DNA of 49,576 nucleotides from Pseudoduganella ginsengisoli (GTDB lineage: Bacteria; Pseudomonadota; Gammaproteobacteria; Burkholderiales; Burkholderiaceae_D): contig NZ_WNLA01000034.1 in the NCBI RefSeq assembly GCF_009720865.1, positions 1 through 49,576 of the forward strand. The letters run 5' to 3'. Below, piece by piece: positions 7,818-16,524 of the stretch. Below the pieces are notes generated by a model. The model saw only the letters and a program-made list of their open reading frames with translations. It was not told the origin of the DNA and did no database searches. Positions within the stretch are counted from its first letter, which is position 1, and each line of letters begins with the position of its first letter. The position numbers were made by a program, and so were the translations under genes.

Positions 7818-9333
7818 CGTCCAGCCCCCGCCGGTATTGAATGGCTTCCTTCAAGTGTTTTTCTTCGATGGACCTGGACCCATCAAGGTCGGCAATGGTG
7901 CGCGCCACCCGCTGTACGCGGTGGTAGGCGCGCGCTGACCAGTTAAATTGTTTCATCGATTCCCGCAGCATGGCCTTGCTGGCCGGATCAAGCTTGCACA
8001 GCCGCTCCACTTCCCGGGTGCCCAATTGCTGGTTGCTCTTGCCCTGGCGTTCCAGCTGGCGGGTAAAGGCGCGCGCCACCCGGCGCGCAATCTCCGGCGA
8101 GGCATCGGTCGTGGCTTCGCGTTCCAGTTCATCGGTGGTCAAGGGGTTCACGTGTATGAGCAAATCCATGCGGTCGAGCAAGGGGCCGGAAATCCGGCTC
8201 TGGTAGCGGTGGATAGTTTCTGACGTGCATTTGCATTTGCCGCTGTCGTGCCCATGGTAGCCGCATGGGCAGGGATTCATGGCGGCGATCAATTGGAAGC
8301 GGGCAGGAAAGTCCGCATGATGTGAAGCGCGCGATACTGTCACCATGCCGGTTTCCATCGGCTGGCGCAGCACTTCCAGCACGCGGCGGTCGAATTCCGC
8401 CAGTTCATCGAGGAACAGTACGCCGCCATGGGCCAGCGAAATTTCGCCCGGCCTCGGCGTTCCGCCGCCACCGACCAGCGCCGGGCCAGACGCCGTATGA
8501 TGGGGCGCGCGAAATGGCCGCCGCATCCAGCGCGCCGCATCGAAGCACCCTGCCAGCGATTGCACGGCAGCCGCTTCCAGCGCTTCGTCATCCGTCATCG
8601 GCGGCAATAAGCCCGCCAGCCGCAGCGCCAGCATGCTTTTCCCGGCACCCGGCGGCCCGACAAACAGTAGATTATGGCGGCCTGCCGCCGCGATTTCCAG
8701 GCCGCGCTTGGCGATAGTCTGCCCTTTCACGTCGGACAAATCCGGGTAGCCGCCAGCCTCTGGTTCCGGCGCTGTCTGGTGCCGGGGCAGCGCCGCACTG
8801 CCATCCGTGGACAGAAAATGGCCGCATACCTGCACCAGCGAGGCGGCAGGATAAATCGCCACCCCGGACACCAGCGCCGCTTCCGCCGCATTGGCCAGCG
8901 GCAGGATAAACGCGCGCTGTTTGCTGCCCCGGTTCGCATGGCGCCGCATGGCAAATGCCATCGCCAGTGCGCCGGGAATGGGCCGCAACTCTCCCGTCAG
9001 CGACAGTTCGCCGGCGAATTCATAGTCATCGAGCGGTGTCGTGGGAATCTGGCCAGAAGCGGCCAGGATGCCCAGCGCAATCGGCAAGTCAAGGCGGCCG
9101 GACTCCTTGGGCAAATCCGCAGGCGCCAGGTTGACGGTAATGCGCTGGTTCGGCATGTCAAAGCCGCACGAAATGATGGCGGCTTGGACGCGGTGCCGCG
9201 CTTCCTTGACTTCCGTATCGGGCAAACCCACGATGGCGAACGCGGGTAATCCGTTGGCAAGATGCACTTCCACACTGACTTCCGGGGCTTCCATGCCCGC
9301 CAGTGCGCGGCTTTTCAGGACGGCCAGGCTCAT
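7807..9333 (-). CDS. comM: YifB/ComM family Mg-chelatase-like AAA+ ATPase
   Basis: Predicted 508-residue protein. The ATG at 9333 is chosen because AAGGA lies just upstream and the product then starts MSLAVLKSRALAGMEA, the family's usual N-terminus; a longer TTG-initiated form is unlikely. Domains: N-terminal ChlI-like fold (VEVHLANGLPAFAIVGLPD), central AAA+ core with Walker A GPPGAGKS near residue 225 and Walker B GGVLFLDELAEF near 303, a cysteine cluster CPCGYHG...CKC, and a C-terminal lid (SARAYHRVQRVARTIADLDG). ComM is a hexameric helicase that promotes branch migration during integration of DNA taken up by natural transformation. All motifs look intact, so it should be active. Confidence 0.93.
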   Translation of the reverse strand: MSLAVLKSRALAGMEAPEVSVEVHLANGLPAFAIVGLPDTEVKEARHRVQAAIISCGFDMPNQRITVNLAPADLPKESGRLDLPIALGILAASGQIPTTPLDDYEFAGELSLTGELRPIPGALAMAFAMRRHANRGSKQRAFILPLANAAEAALVSGVAIYPAASLVQVCGHFLSTDGSAALPRHQTAPEPEAGGYPDLSDVKGQTIAKRGLEIAAAGRHNLLFVGPPGAGKSMLALRLAGLLPPMTDDEALEAAAVQSLAGCFDAARWMRRPFRAPHHTASGPALVGGGGTPRPGEISLAHGGVLFLDELAEFDRRVLEVLRQPMETGMVTVSRASHHADFPARFQLIAAMNPCPCGYHGHDSGKCKCTSETIHRYQSRISGPLLDRMDLLIHVNPLTTDELEREATTDASPEIARRVARAFTRQLERQGKSNQQLGTREVERLCKLDPASKAMLRESMKQFNWSARAYHRVQRVARTIADLDGSRSIEEKHLKEAIQYRRGLDVTK

Positions 9334-9410
9334 AGCAATTCCTTGCAGTGACAGATCCGCCATTGTCACGCCGGAAAGCAATGCGCCTGTTGCGCAGGCA
9401 CAGCCGGATA

Positions 9411-10385
9411 CTACGCCTGCTGTAAATCCTGCGCGGCAGGACGGGCCGCACGCTTATGGCGGAAAAAGTCCCATGCAATTTCCGCGATTTCAAAGTCGCC
9501 GTTTTGCGCCCCCACCATCTTGTTGATCAAGCCGGGATAGCGTCGGCTGATACTGGGTTCCGCGTGGCCGCCGCCATCGATGCGGATCAGGCCCACTTGC
9601 AGCTGTCCCGGATCACGCCCCCACAGCGTGAACGCCGCGCAGGTCTTATCAAGCGGATGGCGGCGCGGAATGCCGGTACGGTCCGGCGTATCGGGCAATC
9701 CAGCCAGTTCGCGCCACACGCGGGCGCTGTCTTCGATACTGTTGACGGGCTCCATGAAACCCAGCGCATACCAATGCTTGCCGCCGTGATAGGGAATCAG
9801 CCGGTCGCCCGTTCCGCCCACGATCAACGCCGATAGCGGCACGCGCGGCTGCATGGGATGGCTGCGCGGCGGCATGCCCGCCAGGACAGCGGAAAACGCG
9901 GCCAGCCGTTGCGGAATTTCCATCGCGATGCGGTAGGCCATCCAGCCGCCGCGCGACACGCCGATCACATACACCCGTTCTTCATCCGCGTTATGAACGG
10001 CAACGGCGTGGCTGATGATGGCGTCGATAAAAGCCACATCGTCTTTTTTCGCTACTTGCGCAGCGCCGGCAAAGCATTCGCTCCAGCCCCCTTTGCCGGC
10101 ATCCGGTGCGGCAACAATGACGTGTTCACGTTCGGCGATTTCCAGCCAGACCGACAACGGCGATGGCGGGAACGCCATGCCCAATACCTGTTCAGCCGAG
10201 GCGCCCGCGCCATGCAACACAATCACCAACGGCCGCTTGCCGGCCGCAGCGGCAGTCGGAATCCCCAGCAGGCAATGGCGTGGACCTTCGGGACGGTCCA
10301 GTACCAGCGGCGTTACCGGTGCGCACGGCGCGGTGACCGTGGCACTGCCAAGAAATACTGTTTTGATACCGTGCAGGAAGCCCAT
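9411..10385 (-). CDS. LpqC/PHB-depolymerase-like alpha/beta hydrolase
   Basis: Predicted 324-residue esterase of the alpha/beta hydrolase fold. Motifs: the oxyanion-side LVIVLHGAGASAEQV, the nucleophile elbow GVSRGG with serine near residue 144, an IVGGTGDRLIPYHGG segment carrying a likely catalytic aspartate, and a late GGGHAEPS segment with the histidine. This layout is typical of polyhydroxybutyrate depolymerase-like and feruloyl-esterase-like proteins. I see no clear signal peptide with the ATG at 10385; a TTG at 10430 is an alternative start, and neither has a strong ribosome binding site. The substrate is unknown. It lies 77 bases upstream of comM on the same strand and diverges from the CHAT/MCE gene cluster. 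Confidence 0.8.
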   Translation of the reverse strand: MGFLHGIKTVFLGSATVTAPCAPVTPLVLDRPEGPRHCLLGIPTAAAAGKRPLVIVLHGAGASAEQVLGMAFPPSPLSVWLEIAEREHVIVAAPDAGKGGWSECFAGAAQVAKKDDVAFIDAIISHAVAVHNADEERVYVIGVSRGGWMAYRIAMEIPQRLAAFSAVLAGMPPRSHPMQPRVPLSALIVGGTGDRLIPYHGGKHWYALGFMEPVNSIEDSARVWRELAGLPDTPDRTGIPRRHPLDKTCAAFTLWGRDPGQLQVGLIRIDGGGHAEPSISRRYPGLINKMVGAQNGDFEIAEIAWDFFRHKRAARPAAQDLQQA

Positions 10386-10574
10386 TGCATCGCTTTTAAA
10401 TGTTAAAAAATAAATATTAACACGGCGCAATCAATATGAAATTCAGCATCACTTGTCCAGCCCCGAGCTTGAATACAACAGGCATGGGAAATTGATTGCA
10501 AGTAAATGTTGTACGGCATACGCTCTCTGCTGGACTTTCCCTCTGCGCTCGCACAAGAAAGAAAGGGTTTTGGC

Positions 10575-11813
10575 ATGAGATTTAGCAAGGTTTTTGCGTT
10601 GGCAGTCGCCGGCGGTTGCATGGCCCCAGCGATGGCACAGTTTTCCACGGTTAACGGTTGCGACCGTTCGTATTCGTTCCGTGCCGACGTTGGCACCAAA
10701 ATCGGCCAGCAGTTGTGCGCGTCGAAGTCGGATGTGTTCATCGACGCCGTGCGCAATTTCACGCTGAGTAACCTGGGCTATACGCAGACGTCGCCCGCCA
10801 ATGTGCAGGGCCGCTTTAATGACGTGGGCGTGTTCCTCAGCTACGCGAACAATTCGCGCACGCTGACGTATAACTTCCCCGAACTGCAAATTTCCGGCCA
10901 GTTCACGGGCGCTACCCGCGACGACAGCGAAGAGCAGTTTGTCGACTTCGTCAAGAAATCCGACTTGATCGGCAAGATCATGAATTACCAGGCCAAGCAT
11001 TCCGCCACCAGCGCCATCACCGGCATGGGCGGCGCGATTCCCATGGCAGGCCAGGCCGACTTTGCCGCCAGCTTCGATCCCATGAGCCAGATCGTGACCG
11101 GCCCGGGAGGCACGGATACCGGCAGCAATAACCTGATTGGCGTGGGCCTTGGCTATTCCAGCTTTAATATCGATGGCAGCGCGGACCGCGTGCGCTCCAC
11201 CTCGTTGCCGCTGTCGTACACCATCCGCAATGACATCGATCCGCGCCGCCAGCTGGTGTTTGCGCTGCCGCTGGCGCTGGTCAAAGTCGGCGAAGCGGAC
11301 ACGTACCACGGCGGGTTCGGCATTTCGTACCGCTATCCAATGAGCGACCGCTGGACGTTGACGCCGGGCGGCAAGTATTCCATCGTCGCGTCGAAAGACC
11401 GCGCCACCGTATCGACCATTGCATCGGCCAGTCTGATGAGCACCTATGTGTTTGCACTGGGTGGCAACCAGGCTATCGCAGTGGGCAACATGCTTGGTTA
11501 TTACAAGACCGGCAAATTCTCCAGCCGCGATTTCTCGTTTGACCCGGACGTTGCACTGACCATGGCGCGCAACGGCGTCATGTATTCCATGCCGACCTCC
11601 ATGATGGGCGGCAAAATGGCGGCGGAATTTTCGCTGATCGATACCCGCTACCTGGGCGACAAGCCATTCGTCGACAATACCCAGGAAATCGGCGTCACGA
11701 TCGGCACCAACCGCAATGCCGCCAATGCCCGCAGTTTCCTGCGCGGCGGCCTGTCGTATGTGCATGGCAAGGCCACCAAGGGTGTGACCATCAATATCGG
11801 TTACTGGTTCTGA
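10575..11813 (+). CDS. Putative outer-membrane beta-barrel protein, first gene of the CHAT/MCE cluster
   Basis: Predicted 412-residue protein. The ATG at 10575 follows an AAAGG motif and opens a signal peptide (MRFSKVFALAVAGG..., cleavage after MAPAMA). The mature chain alternates polar and hydrophobic residues (TLTYNFPELQISGQF, LIGVGLGYSSFNI, GGFGISYRYPMS, GLSYVHGKATKGVTINIGYWF) and ends in phenylalanine, the usual C-terminal signal for outer-membrane barrels. I do not recognise a named family. It leads the cluster of CHAT protease, MlaE-like, MCE and CHASE2-cyclase genes, 37 bases before the CHAT gene, so it may be the outer-membrane partner of that machine; this is inference from position. 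Confidence 0.75.
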   Translation: MRFSKVFALAVAGGCMAPAMAQFSTVNGCDRSYSFRADVGTKIGQQLCASKSDVFIDAVRNFTLSNLGYTQTSPANVQGRFNDVGVFLSYANNSRTLTYNFPELQISGQFTGATRDDSEEQFVDFVKKSDLIGKIMNYQAKHSATSAITGMGGAIPMAGQADFAASFDPMSQIVTGPGGTDTGSNNLIGVGLGYSSFNIDGSADRVRSTSLPLSYTIRNDIDPRRQLVFALPLALVKVGEADTYHGGFGISYRYPMSDRWTLTPGGKYSIVASKDRATVSTIASASLMSTYVFALGGNQAIAVGNMLGYYKTGKFSSRDFSFDPDVALTMARNGVMYSMPTSMMGGKMAAEFSLIDTRYLGDKPFVDNTQEIGVTIGTNRNAANARSFLRGGLSYVHGKATKGVTINIGYWF

Positions 11814-11823
11814 TCGACACGAC

Positions 11824-11842
11824 GGGCCGGGGAGGCCGGCCC
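11824..11842 (+). promoter_or_regulatory. Hairpin in the leader of the CHAT gene
   Basis: A seven-base perfect stem (GGGCCGG / CCGGCCC) encloses the loop GGAGG, and the CHAT ATG starts nine bases after the stem. The GGAGG itself sits about 15 bases before the ATG, rather far for a normal Shine-Dalgarno. The structure could weaken translation of the CHAT gene relative to the gene before it, or simply be GC-rich spacer. Confidence 0.4.
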
Positions 11843-11850
11843 GCAAATTC

Positions 11851-14172
11851 ATGGCCTTCACAGTAAAGAAAATCGCAGTCGCAGTGGGCGCACTGGCGCT
11901 GGTGTCCTGTGCACCGGCATGGGCAGACCGTACCACCGACCAGGTGGCGATGGCGGCCAGTGGCCGCTTCGACCAGCTGGAAAAAGTCCTGGAAGAGCAG
12001 GCAGCGCAAGGGCCGCTCGACACGCGCGACCGCCACGCGCTGTGCTACGCCTATTCCAAAACCAAACGCTATACGCAATTGATGGCTTGCCTCGACCAGC
12101 TGGCCATCTTGCTGCAAAAAGGCGGCGACAAGAGTACGCGCCTGTTTGCACTGGAAGACGCCACGCCGGCGCTGGGGCAGATGCGCGCGGAAGCGCTGCT
12201 GGACCTGGGCCAGTATGACGCGGCCATCAAGATCGGGCGCGCCAATGTCGCGTGGCTGGAAGAAGACCAGAGCGATGATCTCGACATGGTCTACAACAGC
12301 ATGGCGGCCGTCGCCATCGGCTATGCGCTGAACGGTGAAAAAGCCAAGGGCCATGAAATTGTCGAGCGCATGGTCAAGGGCAAGGGCAGCATGTTTTCGG
12401 CCTACAGCAGCGCCAAGGCGCTGGCCATCGCGCGCGCCTGCATGGCGCTGGGCGACTGGCAAGGCGTGCTCGATGCACTCAACAGCGACAAGCTGTTTGC
12501 CGTGAATATCTTCCTCGACAAGCTGTTTTCCGGCAGCTTCCTGACGGGCGTGAACAACTGGGTGTGGGTGGAATTGCCGCGCGCTTTCATGTTGAACAAG
12601 GCGCTGCTGGAGACCGGGCGGCTGGACCAGGCGAAAGCCGGTTTTGACCGCGTGCTGGCGCTGCCGCAAGTGAAGGAAAACGGTGAAATTTACTGGATGC
12701 TGTTGTCCGAGCGGGCCCGCATTGCCGAGCAGGCGGGCGACAAGGCGGCCGCGCTGGCGTGGCTGAAACAAGCCATCGATGAAGTGGAAGAACAGCGCGC
12801 CAGCATCAATACGGAAACCAGCAAGATCGGCTTCGTGGGCGACAAGCAGGCGCTGTATGCGCGCGCCATCGCCCTGGCGCTGGCGCTGAAACAGGCCGAC
12901 ACCGCGTATGAATTGATGGAGCGGGGCAAATCCCGCGCGCTGGTTGACTTGCTGGCGGCGCGCAGCGGCGGCGCCACGCTGACCGGCCGTAGCGCCGACA
13001 GTGCGCGCCTGCTGAAGTCTTACCAGCTGGCGGCGGAGCGGGCGGCGGCGCAGCTGCCGGTGGACATGGCGCGCGCCGGCAATGGCGAATCGCGCAGCGC
13101 CGCGCGCCAGCAAGTGTTGCAATTGAAGGCGTCCGATCCAGCGCTGGCGTCGCTGGTCAGCGTTGGTGCGCTGTCGCTGGCCGACGTGCGGCGCTACCTG
13201 CGGCCCAATGAAGTGCTGGTCGAGTATTACCAGCATGGCGGCCAGTTGAATGTCGTGGCGGTCAGCGCCGGCGAGGTGCAGTCAGCTGTCATCGATGGCG
13301 CCAACCTGGACCGCGACGTACGCGCGTTCCGTAGCCAGATCGAAGCACAGCAAGCAGGTGCGCTGGCGGCGGGGCAGGCGCTATACAGCAAGCTGCTGGC
13401 GCCAGTGGGCTCGTTGATTGCCGGCCGCCACCTGGTGATCGTGCCGCATGGTGCGCTGCATTATTTACCGTTTGCCGCGCTCCATGACGGCAAGGAGTAT
13501 TTGCCGGCTGCGCACCAGCTGCGCTTCCTGCCCAGCGCCAGCGTGCAGCAATACCTGCGCCCGCCGCGCCCTGCAAAGATGGACAGCATGCTGGTATTCG
13601 GTAATCCTGACCTGGGCAACCCGCAACTGGATTTGCCTGCCGCGGAAGAAGAAGCGCGCAAGATTTCTTCGATGCTGCCCGGCAGCCGCTTGCTGACGCG
13701 CGCCGTCGCATCGGAATCCGCATTCAAGGACGTTGCGCCGCAATTCCGCTTCCTGCATGTGGCGGCGCATGGCCAGTTCCGCGCCGACGTGCCGCTGCAA
13801 TCGCGGCTGGCGCTGGCTGCCGACAAGAAAAATGACGGTTCGCTGACGGTGGCGGAAATCTATGGTTTGCAGCTCGATGCCGACCTGGTGACATTGTCGG
13901 CTTGCGAGACTGGCTTGAACCGCGCCATGCATGGCGATGACTTGATCGGCATGACACGGGGCTTCCTGTATGCGGGCAGCAGCAATATCATTGCCAGCCT
14001 GTGGGAAGTGGATGATGAAGCGACGGCGGAATTGATGGTGACGTTCTATGAAAAACTGCGGGCCGGTGAAGGCAAGGCGCAGGCTTTGCAGGAAGCGCAG
14101 CAGGCGCTGTGGAAAAAATTCCCGGAACCCCGCTACTGGGCCGCGTTTTATTTGACGGGGCAGGGGGCGTGA
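11851..14172 (+). CDS. Exported TPR/CHAT-domain caspase-like protease
   Basis: Predicted 773-residue protein. The N-terminus is an export signal: either cleavage after APAWA (residue 25) or a lipobox LVSC at residue 20, so it may be periplasmic or lipid-anchored. Residues of about 30-400 are alpha-helical TPR-like repeats (ALCYAYSKTKRYTQLMACL, QADTAYELMERGKSRALVDLL). The C-terminal part from about 500 is a CHAT domain of the caspase/separase clan. Its catalytic His is in FLHVAAHGQF (H640) and Cys in LSACETGL (C685), followed by the family's GFLYAGSSNIIASLWEVDD and a final YWAAFYLTG. Both catalytic residues are present, so peptidase activity is expected. Its stop overlaps the start of the MlaE-like gene (TGATG), which ties it to the transport module. 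Confidence 0.88.
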   Translation: MAFTVKKIAVAVGALALVSCAPAWADRTTDQVAMAASGRFDQLEKVLEEQAAQGPLDTRDRHALCYAYSKTKRYTQLMACLDQLAILLQKGGDKSTRLFALEDATPALGQMRAEALLDLGQYDAAIKIGRANVAWLEEDQSDDLDMVYNSMAAVAIGYALNGEKAKGHEIVERMVKGKGSMFSAYSSAKALAIARACMALGDWQGVLDALNSDKLFAVNIFLDKLFSGSFLTGVNNWVWVELPRAFMLNKALLETGRLDQAKAGFDRVLALPQVKENGEIYWMLLSERARIAEQAGDKAAALAWLKQAIDEVEEQRASINTETSKIGFVGDKQALYARAIALALALKQADTAYELMERGKSRALVDLLAARSGGATLTGRSADSARLLKSYQLAAERAAAQLPVDMARAGNGESRSAARQQVLQLKASDPALASLVSVGALSLADVRRYLRPNEVLVEYYQHGGQLNVVAVSAGEVQSAVIDGANLDRDVRAFRSQIEAQQAGALAAGQALYSKLLAPVGSLIAGRHLVIVPHGALHYLPFAALHDGKEYLPAAHQLRFLPSASVQQYLRPPRPAKMDSMLVFGNPDLGNPQLDLPAAEEEARKISSMLPGSRLLTRAVASESAFKDVAPQFRFLHVAAHGQFRADVPLQSRLALAADKKNDGSLTVAEIYGLQLDADLVTLSACETGLNRAMHGDDLIGMTRGFLYAGSSNIIASLWEVDDEATAELMVTFYEKLRAGEGKAQALQEAQQALWKKFPEPRYWAAFYLTGQGA

Positions 14173-14939
14173 TGTCGCATCCGGTCCGTCCGCTATGGTC
14201 TGACGCCGCCGGTGCGCTGGCCATGGCCGGTTATGCACTGCGCCACATCCACGTGCTGGGCCGCCCGCCGCACCGCAGCCGCTTCTTGCGGCTGCTGCTG
14301 GACATGGGGGCGCGGGGATTGGCCAGCACCAGCCTGGCGGCGGCCGTGGCAGGCACGCTGCTGATTGCGCTGCTGGTGCGCACCATTACAGCCAGCCCTG
14401 AACTGGCCGTGCGGCTGCTGGCCGTGCTGCTGGTGCGGGAAGCCGGGCCAATGCTGGTGGCGATTCCCGTACTGCTGCGTACGGGCACCATGATGACGGC
14501 GCGGCTGGGCAATATGCAGCATGACGGCGAAGCGCGCAGTTTGCGCCTGCTGGGTTTATCGACGCGCGATTATCTCGCCGTGCCGATGGTGCTGGCCTGT
14601 ATCTGCGCATGCGTGCTGCTGACGGTGTATGTGGAAGCAGCTGCCGTGGCAGGCGGTATCGTGATTGCCGCCGTGCTGCTGGAATTGCCGGCGCGGGAAT
14701 TGTTCACGCATTTGGCGTTGATCCTGTCGCCGCGTGACGTTGCGTACGTGGCCGTGAAAAGCATGGGCTTTGGCCTTGTCATAGCCAGCGTGGCGGCGTG
14801 GCATGGGCTGGGACGCAGCGACCACACTAGCTTGCCCGATACAGTTGGCCGGGCCGTCATGCAAAGCGTGTTTGGGCTGCTGTTGATGAATATCGTGATT
14901 GCGCTGCTGGTGTATGGGCCGCTGGCGGCGGAGGCATAA
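14172..14939 (+). CDS. MlaE-like ABC permease subunit
   Basis: Predicted 255-residue integral membrane protein whose ATG overlaps the CHAT stop. It has several hydrophobic segments and the MlaE family core: REAGPMLVAIPVLLRTGTMM, ARLGNMQHDGEARSLRLLGL, then DYLAVPMVLA. In Mla/MCE systems this subunit spans the inner membrane, binds the MCE hexamer on the periplasmic side and the ATPase on the cytoplasmic side. The core is recognisable but divergent from the phospholipid transporter MlaE (for example GPMLVAI for GPVLTAL). The gene is coupled on both sides to its neighbours, and the ATPase position is filled by a degenerate protein. Transport substrate unknown. Confidence 0.85.
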   Translation: MSHPVRPLWSDAAGALAMAGYALRHIHVLGRPPHRSRFLRLLLDMGARGLASTSLAAAVAGTLLIALLVRTITASPELAVRLLAVLLVREAGPMLVAIPVLLRTGTMMTARLGNMQHDGEARSLRLLGLSTRDYLAVPMVLACICACVLLTVYVEAAAVAGGIVIAAVLLELPARELFTHLALILSPRDVAYVAVKSMGFGLVIASVAAWHGLGRSDHTSLPDTVGRAVMQSVFGLLLMNIVIALLVYGPLAAEA

Positions 14940-15529
14940 TGTATCCGCTGATTGAATTCATTGCCGACGATGGCAGCCAGCATGCGCTGATGCAGGGCAG
15001 GGTCAGCGCTATTGCGTGCGCGCGCCGCACGGATTGCGGCGCGTTCGTTGACCAGTTGCTGTTGCCGGAACATGAACACGAAAGCGAGTTCCACGTGGGC
15101 CATCACCGCGTGCGGCGCCGGGTGGCGGCGCACCAGATCGGCCTCGTGTCGCGCAAGGCCACGGTGCTGGGGCAGTTGAGTGTGCGCGACAATATCGCTT
15201 TGCTGGAGCCTGCAGGCCCGGCCCGCAAGCGGTTCTGGCGCGCCGTGGACCAGGCGCTGGAAGAAACGGGTTTGCTGGCTGGCGTGAATCCCGGCTATAT
15301 CGTGTCGGGCTTGCCGTGGCATATGCAAGTGGAAATCAACTTCCTGCAAATGTGGCTGCGGCATCCGGAATGCATGCTGTTTGACCGCGTGTATGAACAT
15401 GATGATGCGGACAGCCTGCTGCACTTGCCGATGCTGTTCCGCCGCCGCTTTCCGCTGCGCGCCGTATGCTATTTGCAGCGAGGTGCGTTACCTGCCGGCC
15501 TGGCCGTGACTGACGTGGTGCACTTATGA
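14939..15529 (+). CDS. Degenerate ABC-ATPase-like protein (no Walker A)
   Basis: Predicted 196-residue soluble protein in the position where an MCE operon carries its ATPase (MlaF). Alignment by eye to an ABC nucleotide-binding domain finds a fold trace: IGLVSRKATVLGQLSVRDNI (residues 67-86) matches the region between the Q-loop and the helical domain, IVSGLPWHMQVEINFLQMWL (121-140) the signature helix, and CMLFDRVYE (145-153) Walker B. The P-loop slot (about 24-36, AIACARRTDCGAF) has no GxxGxGKS/T, LSGGQ is VSGLP, and the catalytic Glu is Arg (R150). It should not hydrolyse ATP. The frame is intact and coupled to both neighbours (TAATG and ATGA overlaps), so it is probably a functional pseudo-ATPase, not a pseudogene. 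The homology is inference and needs a profile search. Confidence 0.7.
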   Translation: MYPLIEFIADDGSQHALMQGRVSAIACARRTDCGAFVDQLLLPEHEHESEFHVGHHRVRRRVAAHQIGLVSRKATVLGQLSVRDNIALLEPAGPARKRFWRAVDQALEETGLLAGVNPGYIVSGLPWHMQVEINFLQMWLRHPECMLFDRVYEHDDADSLLHLPMLFRRRFPLRAVCYLQRGALPAGLAVTDVVHL

Positions 15530-16524
15530 ACAAGGCCGGACCTTTTTCCAATGCGGCGCCGCCGCTGGCGCGCAAGGCTTGGCTGCTGGCGCTGCCCGCG
15601 CTGCTGGCGCTGGCCGCGTGGTTCCTGTACACGGCTTCGCAGCAGGGCATGTTGAGCAGCAAAGAGCGCATCCACTTCCTGGCGCCGACCGCATCCGGCA
15701 TGACGCCGGGCATGCCGGTCAAGCTCAATGGCTTTATCGTGGGCGCGGTCGACCGCATCGCATTGCTGCCGCCCACAGTGCAATCGAATTTGCGGGTGCG
15801 GGTGGAGCTGGGCATTTACCGCAATTACATGGGCTATATTCCCCGCACGACGATTGCCAAGCTGACGCAGGAAGGCATGCTGGGACCGAACATCATTGAA
15901 TTGCACCCGCAGCGCTATGACGCCCGGCCAGTCAGCGCGGGCGATGTGCTGGCATATGAGCGCACGCCGGGGCTGGCGGAAATCGCCACGCACTTCCAGG
16001 AAAAATTGGCGCCCGTGATCGAGCATGCGACCACGTTGGGTGCAAACTTGAATGACCCGAAAGGCAAATTCCAGGGGGCGATCACTGCCGCGTCAAATGC
16101 GATGGAGCGCTTGCCTGCCACGGCGGAACGGCTGGAAGAAACAGCACGCCGAGCAGGCGACGATATGCACAGGCTGGAAATGCGTACCGAACATAGCCTG
16201 GACAAGACCGACCGCGCGCTCGATGCCGTCAACAGCAAGCTGCCAGGATTGCTGGACAAGGCCGACAAGACAGTGGCCGACTTGCAGGCGGCGGGCGCCA
16301 GCGTCAAGCGCATCACGGGTGATACGGAACAAGCCGCGCCGGCGCTGCTGCAAGACGCCCAGCAAATCAGTACGGAAGGTTCGCGCCTGATCCAGGGCGC
16401 GACGAAAAGCTGGCCCATGCGCTTGTGGCTGCCGCCTCCCCAGGCGCGGGGCGTGGCCATCGACAGCCAGCAGGATTTGCCGCTGCCGCCGGTTTCAGTG
16501 CCGCCTGCGAAGGAGCAGAAATGA
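15526..16524 (+). CDS. MCE/MlaD-family protein
   Basis: Predicted 332-residue protein with one N-terminal membrane segment (about residues 17-38, AWLLALPALLALAAWFLY) and a single MCE domain after it: IHFLAPTASGMTPGMPVKLN, GFIVGAVDRIALL, a beta-rich stretch, then TKLTQEG-like AKLTQEGMLGPNIIEL. A long helical tail (about 150-280) rich in Ala, Glu and Lys follows, then a Pro-rich end. MCE proteins form hexameric rings or tubes in the periplasm that carry lipids between membranes, and the helical tail could extend the tunnel. The ATG overlaps the stop of the pseudo-ATPase gene and the stop overlaps the next start (both ATGA). Confidence 0.88.
   Translation: MNKAGPFSNAAPPLARKAWLLALPALLALAAWFLYTASQQGMLSSKERIHFLAPTASGMTPGMPVKLNGFIVGAVDRIALLPPTVQSNLRVRVELGIYRNYMGYIPRTTIAKLTQEGMLGPNIIELHPQRYDARPVSAGDVLAYERTPGLAEIATHFQEKLAPVIEHATTLGANLNDPKGKFQGAITAASNAMERLPATAERLEETARRAGDDMHRLEMRTEHSLDKTDRALDAVNSKLPGLLDKADKTVADLQAAGASVKRITGDTEQAAPALLQDAQQISTEGSRLIQGATKSWPMRLWLPPPQARGVAIDSQQDLPLPPVSVPPAKEQK

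Noticed and set aside
10449..12023. Minus-strand open frame of 524 codons across the barrel protein and CHAT starts
   Set aside because: It spans two well-supported genes with signal peptides and ribosome binding sites on the plus strand, and it shows no domain of its own.
14939..15529. Reading this gene as an ordinary active MlaF ATPase
   Set aside because: The P-loop, signature and catalytic Glu expected of MlaF are all missing, so it is described as ABC-like and degenerate.
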